Source: Megasphaera sp. NM10
GTDB lineage: Bacteria; Bacillota; Negativicutes; Veillonellales; Megasphaeraceae
Length of the DNA: 53,292 nt
Direction: 5' to 3'
NCBI RefSeq assembly: GCF_000417505.1
Contig: NZ_APHY01000001.1
Span: forward strand, 3-53,294
Shown here: positions 16,332 to 24,944 of the stretch, in pieces
Layout of the letters: each line of letters opens with the position of its first letter
How positions within the stretch are numbered: the first letter of the stretch is position 1
The notes under the pieces: model-generated
Told to the model about the DNA's origin: nothing
What the model saw: the letters and a program-made list of their open reading frames with translations, nothing else
The model's database searches: none
Translations under genes and position numbers: made by a program

Positions 16332-17099
16332 ATGTTACCAGCAGAACGACGGCAGTTTATTTTAAACGAACTGTACAAGAACAAAGCTGTAACGGTCAAT
16401 GACCTGGCCCGGCAGCTCGATGTCACGACGATGACAATCCGGCGGGATTTGCAGCATTTGGAAGAAGGCGGCTTAGTCGAAAAAAGCCACGGCGGCGCTG
16501 TTTTGGTAGAATCTTCTGTCAAAGAAGCGACGTATCGCAATCGTAAATTAGTCCACATTGAAGAAAAGCGGCGCATGGCGGCAGCGGCCTTGCCTCTTAT
16601 CGAATCGTCTATGAGCATCTACCTCGATGCGGGTACGACGAATTTTGAGTTGGCTGAATTGATGGCCAAACAGCGCTGGGATAATCTGACCGTCGTGACC
16701 AATGATTTAGCCATTGCCCAGGTCCTGACTCCGGTCATGGGGCTGTATGTCATCCTCTTAGGCGGCCATATTGACGTCGAATCCAGTTCGACGTGCGGCG
16801 TCTTGGCGACCAATATGGTCCGGGCCATGCATTTCGATATCTGCTTTTTAGGGACTCAGGCCATCACGCCGGATTGGCGCATCATGACGGCCAATGCTGA
16901 GAAAATCGATGTCAAACGGGCTTGTCTTCAGGCATCGGATAAGGTCGTCCTCCTGGCAGACCATTCTAAGTTCAAGAAACATAAACTCTATTATATCCTG
17001 GACCTCTGGGATATGGATGTCCTCGTCAGTGACTATCAGGCCAGTGCAGAAGAAGCGTCCTTATTTGAAGAACACCAGGTTCAGTTTATCCGCGTTTAA
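16332..17099 (+). CDS. DeoR-family transcriptional repressor
   Basis: 255-residue regulator. The N-terminal DeoR winged helix (AERRQFILNELYKNKAVTVNDLA...TTMTIRRDLQHLEEGG, about residues 4-58) is followed by the DeoRC sensor domain with the usual YLDAGTTNFELAEL phosphosugar loop, VVTNDLAIA and LLADHSKFKKH. The ATG at 16332 is chosen over an upstream in-frame start because GAGGTGAAG precedes it and MLPAERR is the normal family beginning. It is followed after 12 bases by the DUF1537 kinase gene, and probably controls the kinase and the downstream pdxA2 operon in response to a phosphorylated sugar acid (inference). Confidence 0.88.
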   Translation: MLPAERRQFILNELYKNKAVTVNDLARQLDVTTMTIRRDLQHLEEGGLVEKSHGGAVLVESSVKEATYRNRKLVHIEEKRRMAAAALPLIESSMSIYLDAGTTNFELAELMAKQRWDNLTVVTNDLAIAQVLTPVMGLYVILLGGHIDVESSSTCGVLATNMVRAMHFDICFLGTQAITPDWRIMTANAEKIDVKRACLQASDKVVLLADHSKFKKHKLYYILDLWDMDVLVSDYQASAEEASLFEEHQVQFIRV

Positions 17100-17111
17100 G
17101 GGGGAGAGCAC

Positions 17112-18323
17112 ATGCATCATTTTGTCATCATTGCTGATGATTTTACGGGAGCCAATGATACAGGCGTCCAGCTTTGCAAGCACGGGATTCCTGTCGATGT
17201 TATCCTGGATACGGCACAGATAGAAGCCAATGGCAACAGCCTGTCCATCGACAGCGAGAGCCGCGTCGTTTCCGGCCAGGAAGCCTATGACCGCGTGTAT
17301 GCGGCCGTACAGCAGGTACAGCAAACCGGTGGCTGCCGTTTTCTGTATAAGAAAGTCGATTCGACGCTGCGCGGTCATTTGCAAGAAGAAATCCGGGCTG
17401 TTGTCGATAGTTATGCGCCGGAACTCATCATCTTTGCGCCGGCTTATCCTGAGCAGGGGCGGACTGTCGAAGCGGGGCGGCTTTGCGTCCATGGGACACC
17501 GTTGCTGGATACGGAAATCGCCCGTGATCCGCGGAATCCCTTGCAGGAAGATCACGTACAACGGATTTTGTCGACGTGCCTGCAGCAGCTGGTCTGTCAC
17601 TATACCCTCGATGCCATCGAGGACGATCGTCTTGACTTTACCGGATTAGCTTATTCCTTTGATACGATGGAGCAGGCGCAGCTGGAACGGATTGCCGAAA
17701 AAGCCGGTCAGACGGGGAAGAAAGTCCTGTGGATCGGTTCTGCCGGTTTGGCCCAGGGGCTATTACAGATACAGCTGCGGGAGCTCCCGGCCATGGCCGT
17801 TATTGGCAGCATCAGCAGCAAGACCATGGACCAGCTGGCGTATTGCCGGAACCGGGGCCTTCCCGTCGTGGCACTGGACATGAGGGCCCTTTATGAAAAT
17901 CAGGATGGAAGGACAGCGATTCAGAAAATCGTAAACTTTTTGCAGTCTGGCCAGAGCGTGGTCCTCACGGGGGCTGCCTGCCGCCAGGATTATGAAGACT
18001 TTGCTGCCTATGGCCGGGAAAAGGGGATTTCTACGGATGAATTGGCCGAATTTACCAAACAGACCCTAAGCCGGATGGTGCCGGCTATTTTGCAGGAAAC
18101 CGCCGTTAGCGGTTTGTTTTTGACCGGTGGCGATACGGCCATTGCCGTCATTTTGCAGTTAGGGGCTAGCGGGTCCCATATTGAACGGGAGATAGTGCCC
18201 GGTTTTGTGCAAGGCCGCTTGCTGGGAGGCAGCCAGGAAGGATTGCCTATCGTCACCAAAGCCGGTGCCTTTGGTACGGAAGAAGATATTTTCCGTTGTA
18301 TCCAGGAACTGAAATGCAAGTAA
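17112..18323 (+). CDS. four-carbon acid sugar kinase (DUF1537, DtnK/OtnK-like)
   Basis: ATP-dependent kinase that in studied members phosphorylates D-threonate, D-erythronate or 3-oxo-tetronate (403 aa). The N-terminal domain starts IIADDFTGANDTGVQL, the substrate-binding Asp-rich loop, with KKVDSTLRGHLQEEI; the C-terminal nucleotide domain has VLTGGDTA-like FLTGGDTAIAVI and IVTKAGAFG. It pairs functionally with the PdxA2-type dehydrogenase encoded next, the known partner in D-threonate and D-erythronate catabolism. It is transcribed with the DeoR gene, and a terminator follows at 18390. A start 12 bases after the regulator stop with GGGGGAG supports an operon. The true acid substrate is not fixed by sequence. 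Confidence 0.85.
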   Translation: MHHFVIIADDFTGANDTGVQLCKHGIPVDVILDTAQIEANGNSLSIDSESRVVSGQEAYDRVYAAVQQVQQTGGCRFLYKKVDSTLRGHLQEEIRAVVDSYAPELIIFAPAYPEQGRTVEAGRLCVHGTPLLDTEIARDPRNPLQEDHVQRILSTCLQQLVCHYTLDAIEDDRLDFTGLAYSFDTMEQAQLERIAEKAGQTGKKVLWIGSAGLAQGLLQIQLRELPAMAVIGSISSKTMDQLAYCRNRGLPVVALDMRALYENQDGRTAIQKIVNFLQSGQSVVLTGAACRQDYEDFAAYGREKGISTDELAEFTKQTLSRMVPAILQETAVSGLFLTGGDTAIAVILQLGASGSHIEREIVPGFVQGRLLGGSQEGLPIVTKAGAFGTEEDIFRCIQELKCK

Positions 18324-18389
18324 AAAGTTTCTTTTTAGTTCTAAAATATTGTTTTATGTTATAAAATCATACGTATAGAAAAATAAAAA

Positions 18390-18431
18390 AGTCAGGAATG
18401 AGCGTTAGTATGCCATTCCTGGCTTTTTTTA
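18390..18431 (+). terminator. terminator between kinase and pdxA2 units
   Basis: AGTCAGGAATG pairs with CATTCCTGGCT around AGCGTTAGTATGC, followed by seven T. Confidence 0.9.
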
Positions 18432-18432
18432 T

Positions 18433-18452
18433 ACAATTTCATTGGAAATTGT
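18433..18452. promoter_or_regulatory. perfect inverted repeat upstream of the pdxA2 promoter
   Basis: ACAATTTC-ATTG-GAAATTGT, an 8-bp perfect inverted repeat centred about 60 bases upstream of the -35. It could be an activator or second regulator site. Confidence 0.45.
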
Positions 18453-18500
18453 CTGTAAAAAACGATGAAAAAATAGCATGGAGTATATAGATAAAAGCCA

Positions 18501-18529
18501 TTGACTTATTTATGGTACCACTCTATAAT
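18501..18529 (+). promoter_or_regulatory. promoter of the sugar-acid operon
   Basis: TTGACT (18501-18506), a 17-base spacer and TATAAT (18524-18529). Confidence 0.8.
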
Positions 18530-18530
18530 T

Positions 18531-18570
18531 TAATTAACAAAAACAAACAAAATTAAACAAATAAAAACAG
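18531..18570. promoter_or_regulatory. candidate DeoR operator of the sugar-acid operon
   Basis: AACAAAAACAAACAAAA and TTAAACAAATAAAAAC form AACAAA-rich direct repeats over the predicted transcription start, matching the pattern at 16261-16288. Binding there would block transcription. Confidence 0.5.
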
Positions 18571-18608
18571 CAATAAAATTTTTATTTTGTTATATAGGAG
18601 GATATGTG

Positions 18609-19592
18609 ATGAAATCGAATCTTGTAGGCATTACTATGGGCGACCCGGCTGGTATCGGACCGGAGATTTCCCTCAAAGCCATAGATGCTAAACCGGAGTA
18701 TCAGCAATCTGTCTTGATTTATGGCAGCTATGATGTACTCCAATACTATCATCAACAGCTTCAGCTGACGACGCCGCTGGTACGCATTGAAAAGGTACAG
18801 GACTTCCAGCCAGGGAAAATCAACGTTATTTCTGTCGTCGACCTGGCTATCGGCAAAGATATTGAAATCGGGCAGGTATCGCCCCTTGCCGGTGATGCGG
18901 CGTATCAATATATTGCCAGGGCCATTTCCGATGCTTTGAAAGGCGATATCCGCGTCGTCACGACGGCTCCCTTGAATAAGGAAGCCCTCCATAAAGGCGG
19001 TCACAACTTTGACGGCCATACGGAAATCTTCGCCACCCTGACGAAGACGAAATCCTATACGATGATGCTTTGGAGCGAACGCATGTCTGTCGTCCACGTA
19101 TCGACACATTGCTCTTTACGGGAAGCCTGTGACAGAGCGACGAAAGGCAGAGTATTGGAATGTGTTCATCTGGCCGATGGTGCAATGAAACAATTGGGGA
19201 TTGAAAAGCCCCGCATTGCCGTTGCTGGCTTGAATCCGCACAGCGGCGAAGCCGGTCTCTTTGGCCGGGAAGAAATCGATGAAATCATCCCGGCCGTCCA
19301 GGCGGCCCAGCAGGAAGGCCTGAATGTCGATGGCCCGGTCCCGCCGGATACGGTCTTCTTGAAAGCCTATAACGGCGTTTACGACATCGTCGTTGCCATG
19401 TATCATGACCAGGGCCATATCCCCATGAAAATGGTGGCTTTTGATTCCGGCGTCAATGTCACGCTGGGCCTTCCCATCATCCGGACCTCCGTCGACCATG
19501 GAACGGCCTTCGATATCGCCGGCAAGGGCATCGCCAAGGCAGACAGCATGTGCTATGCCGTCGATTTAGGGAAACGATTTGCAGAACATTAA
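18609..19592 (+). CDS. pdxA2: PdxA2-type 4-phospho-threonate/erythronate dehydrogenase
   Basis: NAD-dependent oxidative decarboxylase of the PdxA family (327 aa), which converts a 4-phosphorylated four-carbon acid to dihydroxyacetone phosphate and CO2. It begins VGITMGDPAGIGPEISLKA; metal-binding His residues lie in VHVSTHCSLREA, MYHDQGHIPMK and RTSVDHGTAFDIAG. Placement beside a DUF1537 kinase and away from vitamin B6 genes identifies it as PdxA2 and not the pyridoxine enzyme. A GTG lies one codon upstream; the ATG at 18609 is seven bases after AGGAGG. First gene of a six-gene operon ending at 24859. Confidence 0.88.
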   Translation: MKSNLVGITMGDPAGIGPEISLKAIDAKPEYQQSVLIYGSYDVLQYYHQQLQLTTPLVRIEKVQDFQPGKINVISVVDLAIGKDIEIGQVSPLAGDAAYQYIARAISDALKGDIRVVTTAPLNKEALHKGGHNFDGHTEIFATLTKTKSYTMMLWSERMSVVHVSTHCSLREACDRATKGRVLECVHLADGAMKQLGIEKPRIAVAGLNPHSGEAGLFGREEIDEIIPAVQAAQQEGLNVDGPVPPDTVFLKAYNGVYDIVVAMYHDQGHIPMKMVAFDSGVNVTLGLPIIRTSVDHGTAFDIAGKGIAKADSMCYAVDLGKRFAEH

Positions 19593-19627
19593 ATTTTACA
19601 TATATTCACAAAGGAGCGATATTCATT

Positions 19628-20506
19628 ATGTTTAAAGCAGAAGGTTTGATTACCCCCGTCGTTACGGCACTGACGGAAACGGAAGAATTCAACAAAAAGG
19701 AATACCAGGCTTTTATCGACCATTTGATTCAGGCCGGCGTCCATGGTATCTTCCCGTTGGGGACGAATGGCGAATTCTATGCATTTTCGGCTAAAGAAAA
19801 ACTGGAAATCATCGAAGCCGCCGTCGAAGCCGTCCAGGGCCGCGTTCCCGTCTATGCCGGTACGGGCTGCGTTACGACGAAAGAAACGATTGAATTGTCG
19901 AAAGCAGTCCAGCAGATGGGCGGCGTCGACTGCTTATCCGTCATCACCCCGTATTTTGTAAAGGCTTCCCAGGCGGATATGATTGAACATTACAGCGCTA
20001 TTGCCGAAGCCGTGGATATGCCGATTTTGTTGTACAACATCCCGGCACGGACGGGTAATTCCATTGATTGGAAAACGGTCAAGACGTTGGCAAAATATGA
20101 AAACATCATCGGCATTAAAGATTCGAGCGGCAACTTCGACAATATGCTGAAATACATCGAAAACACAGATCCCCGCCTTAACGTATTGGCTGGCAGTGAC
20201 TCCCTCATCCTCTGGGCTCTCATGGCTGGTGGTACCGGTGCCATTTCGGGCTGCTCCAATGTCTTCCCGGAATTGATGGTCAGCATCTATAACTACTGGA
20301 AAGAAGGCAACATCGAAAAGGCTAATGAATCGCAGAAGAAAATCCGCGCTTTCCGCAATGTCATGCAGATGGGCAACCCGAATTCGGTCGTCAAATTAGC
20401 TGTCAACATGCGCGGCTATCACGTAGGTCCGGCTCGCCAGCCGTCGAACTGCACGGATCCGGCTATTAAAAAAGCACTGGAAGACGTCTTCAAACTGTAC
20501 AATTAA
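19628..20506 (+). CDS. DapA/NanA-superfamily aldolase
   Basis: Class I pyruvate-dependent aldolase or lyase (292 aa), cytoplasmic TIM barrel. It shows the GTNGEFYAFSAKEKLEI loop, the catalytic Tyr in LLYNIPARTGN and the Schiff-base Lys in IIGIKDSSGNF, then AGSDSLILWALMAGGTGAISGCSNV. A GTNGE loop and operon company point to a 2-keto-3-deoxy sugar acid or sialate-type substrate, not aspartate semialdehyde; lysine genes are absent. Start at 19628 with AAGGAGCGA upstream. It would cleave the imported acid to pyruvate and an aldehyde, which the kinase, PdxA2 and iron-type dehydrogenase could process. The substrate is unknown. Confidence 0.85.
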   Translation: MFKAEGLITPVVTALTETEEFNKKEYQAFIDHLIQAGVHGIFPLGTNGEFYAFSAKEKLEIIEAAVEAVQGRVPVYAGTGCVTTKETIELSKAVQQMGGVDCLSVITPYFVKASQADMIEHYSAIAEAVDMPILLYNIPARTGNSIDWKTVKTLAKYENIIGIKDSSGNFDNMLKYIENTDPRLNVLAGSDSLILWALMAGGTGAISGCSNVFPELMVSIYNYWKEGNIEKANESQKKIRAFRNVMQMGNPNSVVKLAVNMRGYHVGPARQPSNCTDPAIKKALEDVFKLYN

Positions 20507-20534
20507 TTGCACATAATTAGGAGGTGCTGCCCTT

Positions 20535-22004
20535 ATGGGAGCTGTAACGTTTACGACCGGGGAAACTGCGTTTATTCTCGGTATGGTATTTATCTACATT
20601 GCTATTACAAGCTGGCTCAGTGTCAAGCTGCGCAGTAAGACGAGTGGTGAATTCATGAATGCAGCCAAGACCATGCCGGCATTAATCGTAGCTGTTTTGC
20701 TGATGACCGAATTCATCGGGGCTAAATCGACGGTTGGTACGGCAGAATCGGCTTTTAAATACGGTATGGCCGCTTCGTGGTCCGTTATTGCTGCGTCAGT
20801 AGGCTATTTATTGTATGGTTTGTTCTTCGTCAAAAAATTATATCGGTCCGGTTCGTTTACGATTTCCGGTGCCATTGCCCAGAAATACGGTCATTCGACG
20901 CAGCTCATTGTCTCCGTCATCATGATTGCCGCTTTGCTGCTGGTCAATGTAGGGAACTACATCAGCGGGGCAGCTGCCTTGACTCGTATCATGCATGTCA
21001 ATATTCCTATGGCCATGCTCATTATTGCCGTAGTCAGTACGTTCTATTATGTCTTAGGCGGGATGAAGGGCGTTGCCTACGTCACAGTTATCCATGCTTT
21101 TATGAAGTATCTGGGGGTCATCATCGTCATTGCCGTGGCCTTATCGCTTACTGGCGGCATCCAGCCGATTGTCGATGACCTGCCTGATTTCTATTTTACC
21201 TGGGATGGTCATATTGGAGCGAATACTGTTTTTGCCTGGATTATCGCGACGTCTGGTTCTATCTTCTCTACACAGTTCGTCATGCAGGCTATTTCTTCCA
21301 CGAAGAGTGCCCATGAAGCACAGAAGGCCTGCCTCTACTCGGTCATTCTTTGCCTGCCCCTCGGTTTGATTCTGGCCGGCATCGGCGTCTGCGCCCGCTT
21401 CTTGTATCCGGATATGCAGGCTTTGTACGCCCTGCCTGTCTTCATCCAGCATATGCCGCTGTTCTTGTCGGCCATCGTTACGACGTCCATCGTCGCCGCT
21501 GTATTCGTCAGTGTCAGTACCGTCGCCTTGGGGATTGCATCCCTCGTCGTAGCCGACTTCTATGTCCCTAAATTTAAACCGGCTCCGGAAAAACAGTTAA
21601 AGATGACGCGCTATATTTCAATCGTCATCGGCTTCCTGCCCCTGCTCTTCGTCTTCGGCGTTCCGGAAATCCTGAAACTTTCCTTCTTTACGCGGGCCTT
21701 GCGCCTGACCATTTCGGTCGTCGCTGTCCTCGGTTTCTACCTGCCCTTCTTCAACAGCACGCGTGGTGCCAATATCGGCCTCATCGTATCGGCTGTCGGC
21801 ACGGCTGTCTGGTACATCTTGGACAATCCCTTCGGTATTGACAATATCTACATTGCCCTTATCATACCGGCTGTGGTTATGTTCTTCGAAAAAGTGCTGA
21901 CCGGTGGTTCGGGCCCTATCGACGTAGTACCCGCTGAAACGGGCGCTGGTGAAGGCGTTCAAACTGTGAATGCTGAGTCTCAGACAGGTCATGATGATAA
22001 ATAA
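20535..22004 (+). CDS. sodium:solute symporter (SSS family)
   Basis: Inner-membrane cation-coupled importer, 489 aa with about 13 hydrophobic helices. Family features include FMNAAKTMPALIVAVLLMTEFIGAKSTVGTAESAFKYG in the first helices and the ISGAAALTRI and TSIVAAVFVSVSTVALGIASLVVADFY stretches. The last 30 residues are hydrophilic and probably cytoplasmic. It is placed between the aldolase and YhcH genes, with AGGAGG before the ATG, so it most likely brings in the sugar acid used by this operon. SSS proteins carry sialic acid, sugars, pantothenate and others, so the sequence alone does not name the solute. Confidence 0.88.
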   Translation: MGAVTFTTGETAFILGMVFIYIAITSWLSVKLRSKTSGEFMNAAKTMPALIVAVLLMTEFIGAKSTVGTAESAFKYGMAASWSVIAASVGYLLYGLFFVKKLYRSGSFTISGAIAQKYGHSTQLIVSVIMIAALLLVNVGNYISGAAALTRIMHVNIPMAMLIIAVVSTFYYVLGGMKGVAYVTVIHAFMKYLGVIIVIAVALSLTGGIQPIVDDLPDFYFTWDGHIGANTVFAWIIATSGSIFSTQFVMQAISSTKSAHEAQKACLYSVILCLPLGLILAGIGVCARFLYPDMQALYALPVFIQHMPLFLSAIVTTSIVAAVFVSVSTVALGIASLVVADFYVPKFKPAPEKQLKMTRYISIVIGFLPLLFVFGVPEILKLSFFTRALRLTISVVAVLGFYLPFFNSTRGANIGLIVSAVGTAVWYILDNPFGIDNIYIALIIPAVVMFFEKVLTGGSGPIDVVPAETGAGEGVQTVNAESQTGHDDK

Positions 22005-22021
22005 ATAAGGAGATGTAAGGC

Positions 22022-22507
22022 ATGATTGTCGGAACGATTCATACGATTCAAAACGAAATGTTGTTATATCCGGCGGCGATTCAAAAGGGAATACAATATT
22101 TATTGTCAGCGAATCTGGACGAATTGCAGCCTGGAACGATTTATCCCATCGAAGGCGATGCGATTTTTGCCAAAGCTTCGGAGTATATGACCGAACCCGT
22201 CTCCCAGCGGGCTGCGGAACGGCATGAAAAATTTATCGATATTCAGTATATCCTGTCGGGAAGTGAAAAAATAGGGATCGGCCGCGTCGAAACGGCCGGC
22301 CCCGTCAAAGAAGATGCCCTGGCTTCTAAGGACTTCATGAAATATAATACGATTGACGATGAGGTTTTCGTTACGTTGACACCTGGAACCTTTGTCATCT
22401 GCTATCCTTGGGATGTACATCGTGCAAACTGCAATCCGGAAAACGTTCCGGTTCATGTTAAGAAGATATTAGTCAAGGTTGCTGTCGATTCGCTGCAGCA
22501 GCCATAG
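22022..22507 (+). CDS. YhcH/YjgK/YiaL family protein (probable sugar-acid anomerase)
   Basis: 161-residue cupin-like protein. Conserved family residues include RHEKFIDIQYILSGSEKIGIG, then the C-terminal FVICYPWDVHRANC with a metal-binding His. YhcH (NanQ) has been linked to opening the ring of N-acetylneuraminate, and relatives occur in many sugar-acid operons. Its presence supports a substrate that enters as a cyclic keto acid. Start 17 bases after the symporter stop with AAGGAGATG. Confidence 0.82.
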   Translation: MIVGTIHTIQNEMLLYPAAIQKGIQYLLSANLDELQPGTIYPIEGDAIFAKASEYMTEPVSQRAAERHEKFIDIQYILSGSEKIGIGRVETAGPVKEDALASKDFMKYNTIDDEVFVTLTPGTFVICYPWDVHRANCNPENVPVHVKKILVKVAVDSLQQP

Positions 22508-22516
22508 GAGGAGAAC

Positions 22517-23695
22517 ATGGAAACTACATTTGATGGCGTTATTCGAGAAAATAAACAAGCTGGTTATCAGGAGGCTTTTATTCCTTCTGAAAATCCACAG
22601 AACCATGCGTCGAATTTATTGGAACTTTCCAATGGCGATTTATTATGTGTCTGGTTTTCAGGGACCCAGGAAGGGGTCAGTGACATTTCTGTCTTCCTGT
22701 CGCGCTTGAATCGCGGCGAATCGTCCTGGTCGAAACCGATGCAGTTGTCTTTTGATACGACCCGGTCAGAACAGAATCCGGTTTTATTTGAAGACCCCGA
22801 TGGTATTCTGTGGCTCTTGTATACGGCTCAGAAAGCAGGGAATCAGGATACGGCCTTCGTCCGTTATCGTCAGTCCAAGGACAAAGGCTATACGTGGTCT
22901 GAAATCAAACCGTTGATTGAAGAACCGGGGACGTTTATCCGCCAGCCTATTACGGTGCTCCCCAATGGTGACTGGGTATTACCGATTTTCCGATGCGCCG
23001 TCCAGCCTGGCGAAAAATGGGTAGGCGATCATGATACGTCGGCTGTCAAAGTATCTCATGATAAAGGCAAGACTTGGGAAGAAGTGACGGTCCCGAGCAG
23101 TGTCGGCTGTGTCCATATGTGCATCAATGTGTTGCCTGATGGAACCTATGTGGCGCTGTACCGCAGCCGCTGGGCCGATCACATCTATCGCAGCGAATCG
23201 AAAGATGGCATCCACTGGACGGAACCCCAGGCTTTATCGCTGCCCAATAACAACTCATCGATTCAGGCCACTTGTTTGAATGATGGCAAACTGGCTATGG
23301 TATTCAACAATATCAATGCCAATGACAGTGAACAGCGCCGGGCTTCCTTGTATGATGAAATTGAAGACGACGTCGTCACTGATGAAGAACGCCGGGTCTT
23401 ATCGGATGTTCCCCAGGACCCGAAAGGGCGCAAAGCGGTCTGGGGTATCCCGCGGGCGCCGATGACCGTAGCTATTTCGGAAGATGGCGGCAAGACCTGG
23501 CCCTATATCCGGAATATCCAGGAAGGCGATGGCAGCTGCCTGAGCAATAATTCCGTCGAAAAGAAGAATCGTGAACTATCTTATCCGTCGATTAAGCAGG
23601 GGAAAGATGGCAAGATTCATGTAACCTATACGTATTATCGGCAGACGATAAAATATGTTTGCCTGACGGAAGAATGGATTAAAGGGAATCACTAA
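22517..23695 (+). CDS. cytoplasmic BNR-repeat (sialidase-fold) protein
   Basis: 392-residue six-bladed propeller of the exo-alpha-sialidase / BNR_2 type. Asp-box-like segments SKDKGYTWSE, SHDKGKTWEE, SESKDGIHWTE and SEDGGKTWPY are spaced along the chain, and an Arg in PITVLPNGDWVLPIFR and YRSRW could bind a carboxylate. There is no signal peptide or membrane segment, so unlike secreted sialidases it acts inside the cell. Members are found beside DUF1537 kinase and DapA-type genes in other anaerobes (general knowledge, not checked). It may be a glycosidase or lyase acting on an imported disaccharide acid, or a lactonase-like enzyme. The first nine bases after the yhcH stop contain AGGAGG. Confidence 0.75.
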   Translation: METTFDGVIRENKQAGYQEAFIPSENPQNHASNLLELSNGDLLCVWFSGTQEGVSDISVFLSRLNRGESSWSKPMQLSFDTTRSEQNPVLFEDPDGILWLLYTAQKAGNQDTAFVRYRQSKDKGYTWSEIKPLIEEPGTFIRQPITVLPNGDWVLPIFRCAVQPGEKWVGDHDTSAVKVSHDKGKTWEEVTVPSSVGCVHMCINVLPDGTYVALYRSRWADHIYRSESKDGIHWTEPQALSLPNNNSSIQATCLNDGKLAMVFNNINANDSEQRRASLYDEIEDDVVTDEERRVLSDVPQDPKGRKAVWGIPRAPMTVAISEDGGKTWPYIRNIQEGDGSCLSNNSVEKKNRELSYPSIKQGKDGKIHVTYTYYRQTIKYVCLTEEWIKGNH

Positions 23696-23710
23696 GGAGG
23701 CTTTTATACT

Positions 23711-24859
23711 ATGAAACAATGTCAGTTGACCATTCCGGGCGTGGTTTATGCCGGCCCTGGTAGTGTAGAAAAAATCAATGAAGTATTGCAGCGGGAAAAG
23801 GCACAGTCCGTCTTGCTGTTTACCGATAAGGCAGTCCGAGGAGCGGGCCTTACGAAACGGGTCGAAGAAATCTGCTCGGCTGTAAAATTGACGGTTATCG
23901 ACGATTTGGTTTCGGAACCTTCCTACCAGGATGTGGAACGCGTCATCGATGAAGTCAGTGTTGCCAATATCGACTTGGTCATTGGTGTAGGCGGCGGCAG
24001 CGTCATGGATGCGGCTAAGCTGGCCAGCATCGTCATCGGTGCCGACTATGGCGTCCGCGACTTGCTGAAAGATCCGACGATTGCCAAGAAATATATCAAA
24101 TCCCTGATGATCCCGACGACTTGCGGAACCGGTTCGGAAGCAACCTGCAATTCCATTGTCGCCATCCCGGAAGAACAGTCTAAACAAGGCATCGTCAATA
24201 ATTGCATGATTCCGGACTATGTCATCCTCGACGCCGAAATGATCCGCCATTTGCCGCCAAAAGTCCTGGCTGCCACTGGCGTCGATGCCCTGGCTCACGT
24301 CGTCGAATGTTTTACGTCAAACAAGGCGACGATTCTCAGCGATACCTATGCGATTGAAGGGGCCAAGAAGATTTTCCATAACATCCGTGAAGCCTATGCG
24401 GATGGCGATAATATGGATGCCAAGACGGAAATGCTCATCGGCGCTTTTTACGGTGGTGTTGCCATTACCGGTTCCGGTACGACCGCTGTCCATGCCCTCT
24501 CCTATCCGTTAGGCGGCAAATACCACATTGCCCATGGTGTTTCCAATGCTATCCTGATTGCGCATGTCATGGAATTCAACAAAGATGCCTGCACAGAACG
24601 GCTGGCCGCTCTCTGCGATGCCGTCTATCCTGAAAAATATGCAGAAACAGCCGACAGCAAAGCAGATTATATCATTGCTGAAATCAAAGATGTCGTAGCC
24701 AAAGTCCATATCCCGACAAAACTCGACGAATTCGGCGTCAAAAAAGAAGACCTCGATTTCCTGGTAAAAGCCGGAAGCCAGCAGACCCGTCTCTTAGTCA
24801 ACAACTGCAAGGAATTGTCCCTGGACGATATCCGTTATCTTTACGAAAAATTATTTTAA
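23711..24859 (+). CDS. iron-containing alcohol dehydrogenase
   Basis: NAD(P)-dependent group III dehydrogenase, 382 aa, complete. Nucleotide-binding GVGGGSVMDAAKLA, the family signature MIPTTCGTGSEATCNS, and metal ligands in ATGVDALAHVVE (Asp, His) and HALSYPLGGKYHIAHG (two His). It ends the sugar-acid operon and is closed by a terminator at 24880. It could reduce the aldehyde made by the aldolase or oxidise a hydroxy acid intermediate. The start is supported by AGGAGGC. Butanol or propanediol dehydrogenases are close relatives, so substrate assignment rests only on context. Confidence 0.87.
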   Translation: MKQCQLTIPGVVYAGPGSVEKINEVLQREKAQSVLLFTDKAVRGAGLTKRVEEICSAVKLTVIDDLVSEPSYQDVERVIDEVSVANIDLVIGVGGGSVMDAAKLASIVIGADYGVRDLLKDPTIAKKYIKSLMIPTTCGTGSEATCNSIVAIPEEQSKQGIVNNCMIPDYVILDAEMIRHLPPKVLAATGVDALAHVVECFTSNKATILSDTYAIEGAKKIFHNIREAYADGDNMDAKTEMLIGAFYGGVAITGSGTTAVHALSYPLGGKYHIAHGVSNAILIAHVMEFNKDACTERLAALCDAVYPEKYAETADSKADYIIAEIKDVVAKVHIPTKLDEFGVKKEDLDFLVKAGSQQTRLLVNNCKELSLDDIRYLYEKLF

Positions 24860-24879
24860 CTCGATTTGCTAAACACATA

Positions 24880-24912
24880 AGGGACTGTCGCACGTGTGAC
24901 AGTCCCTTTTTT
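24880..24912 (+). terminator. terminator of the sugar-acid operon
   Basis: GGGACTGTC pairs with GACAGTCCC, loop GCACGTGT, then six T that run into the next promoter's -35. Confidence 0.9.
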
Positions 24913-24939
24913 GACAAATTTTATATTTTTAGCTATACT
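24911..24939 (+). promoter_or_regulatory. consensus promoter of the 24945 RNA
   Basis: TTGACA (24911-24916), exactly 17 bases, TATACT (24934-24939). Start expected at about 24945-24947. Confidence 0.85.
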
Positions 24940-24944
24940 GAATC

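Noticed and set aside
22517-23695. Secreted virulence-type sialidase
   Set aside because: No signal peptide, no cell-wall or lectin domains, and the gene lies in an intracellular catabolic operon.
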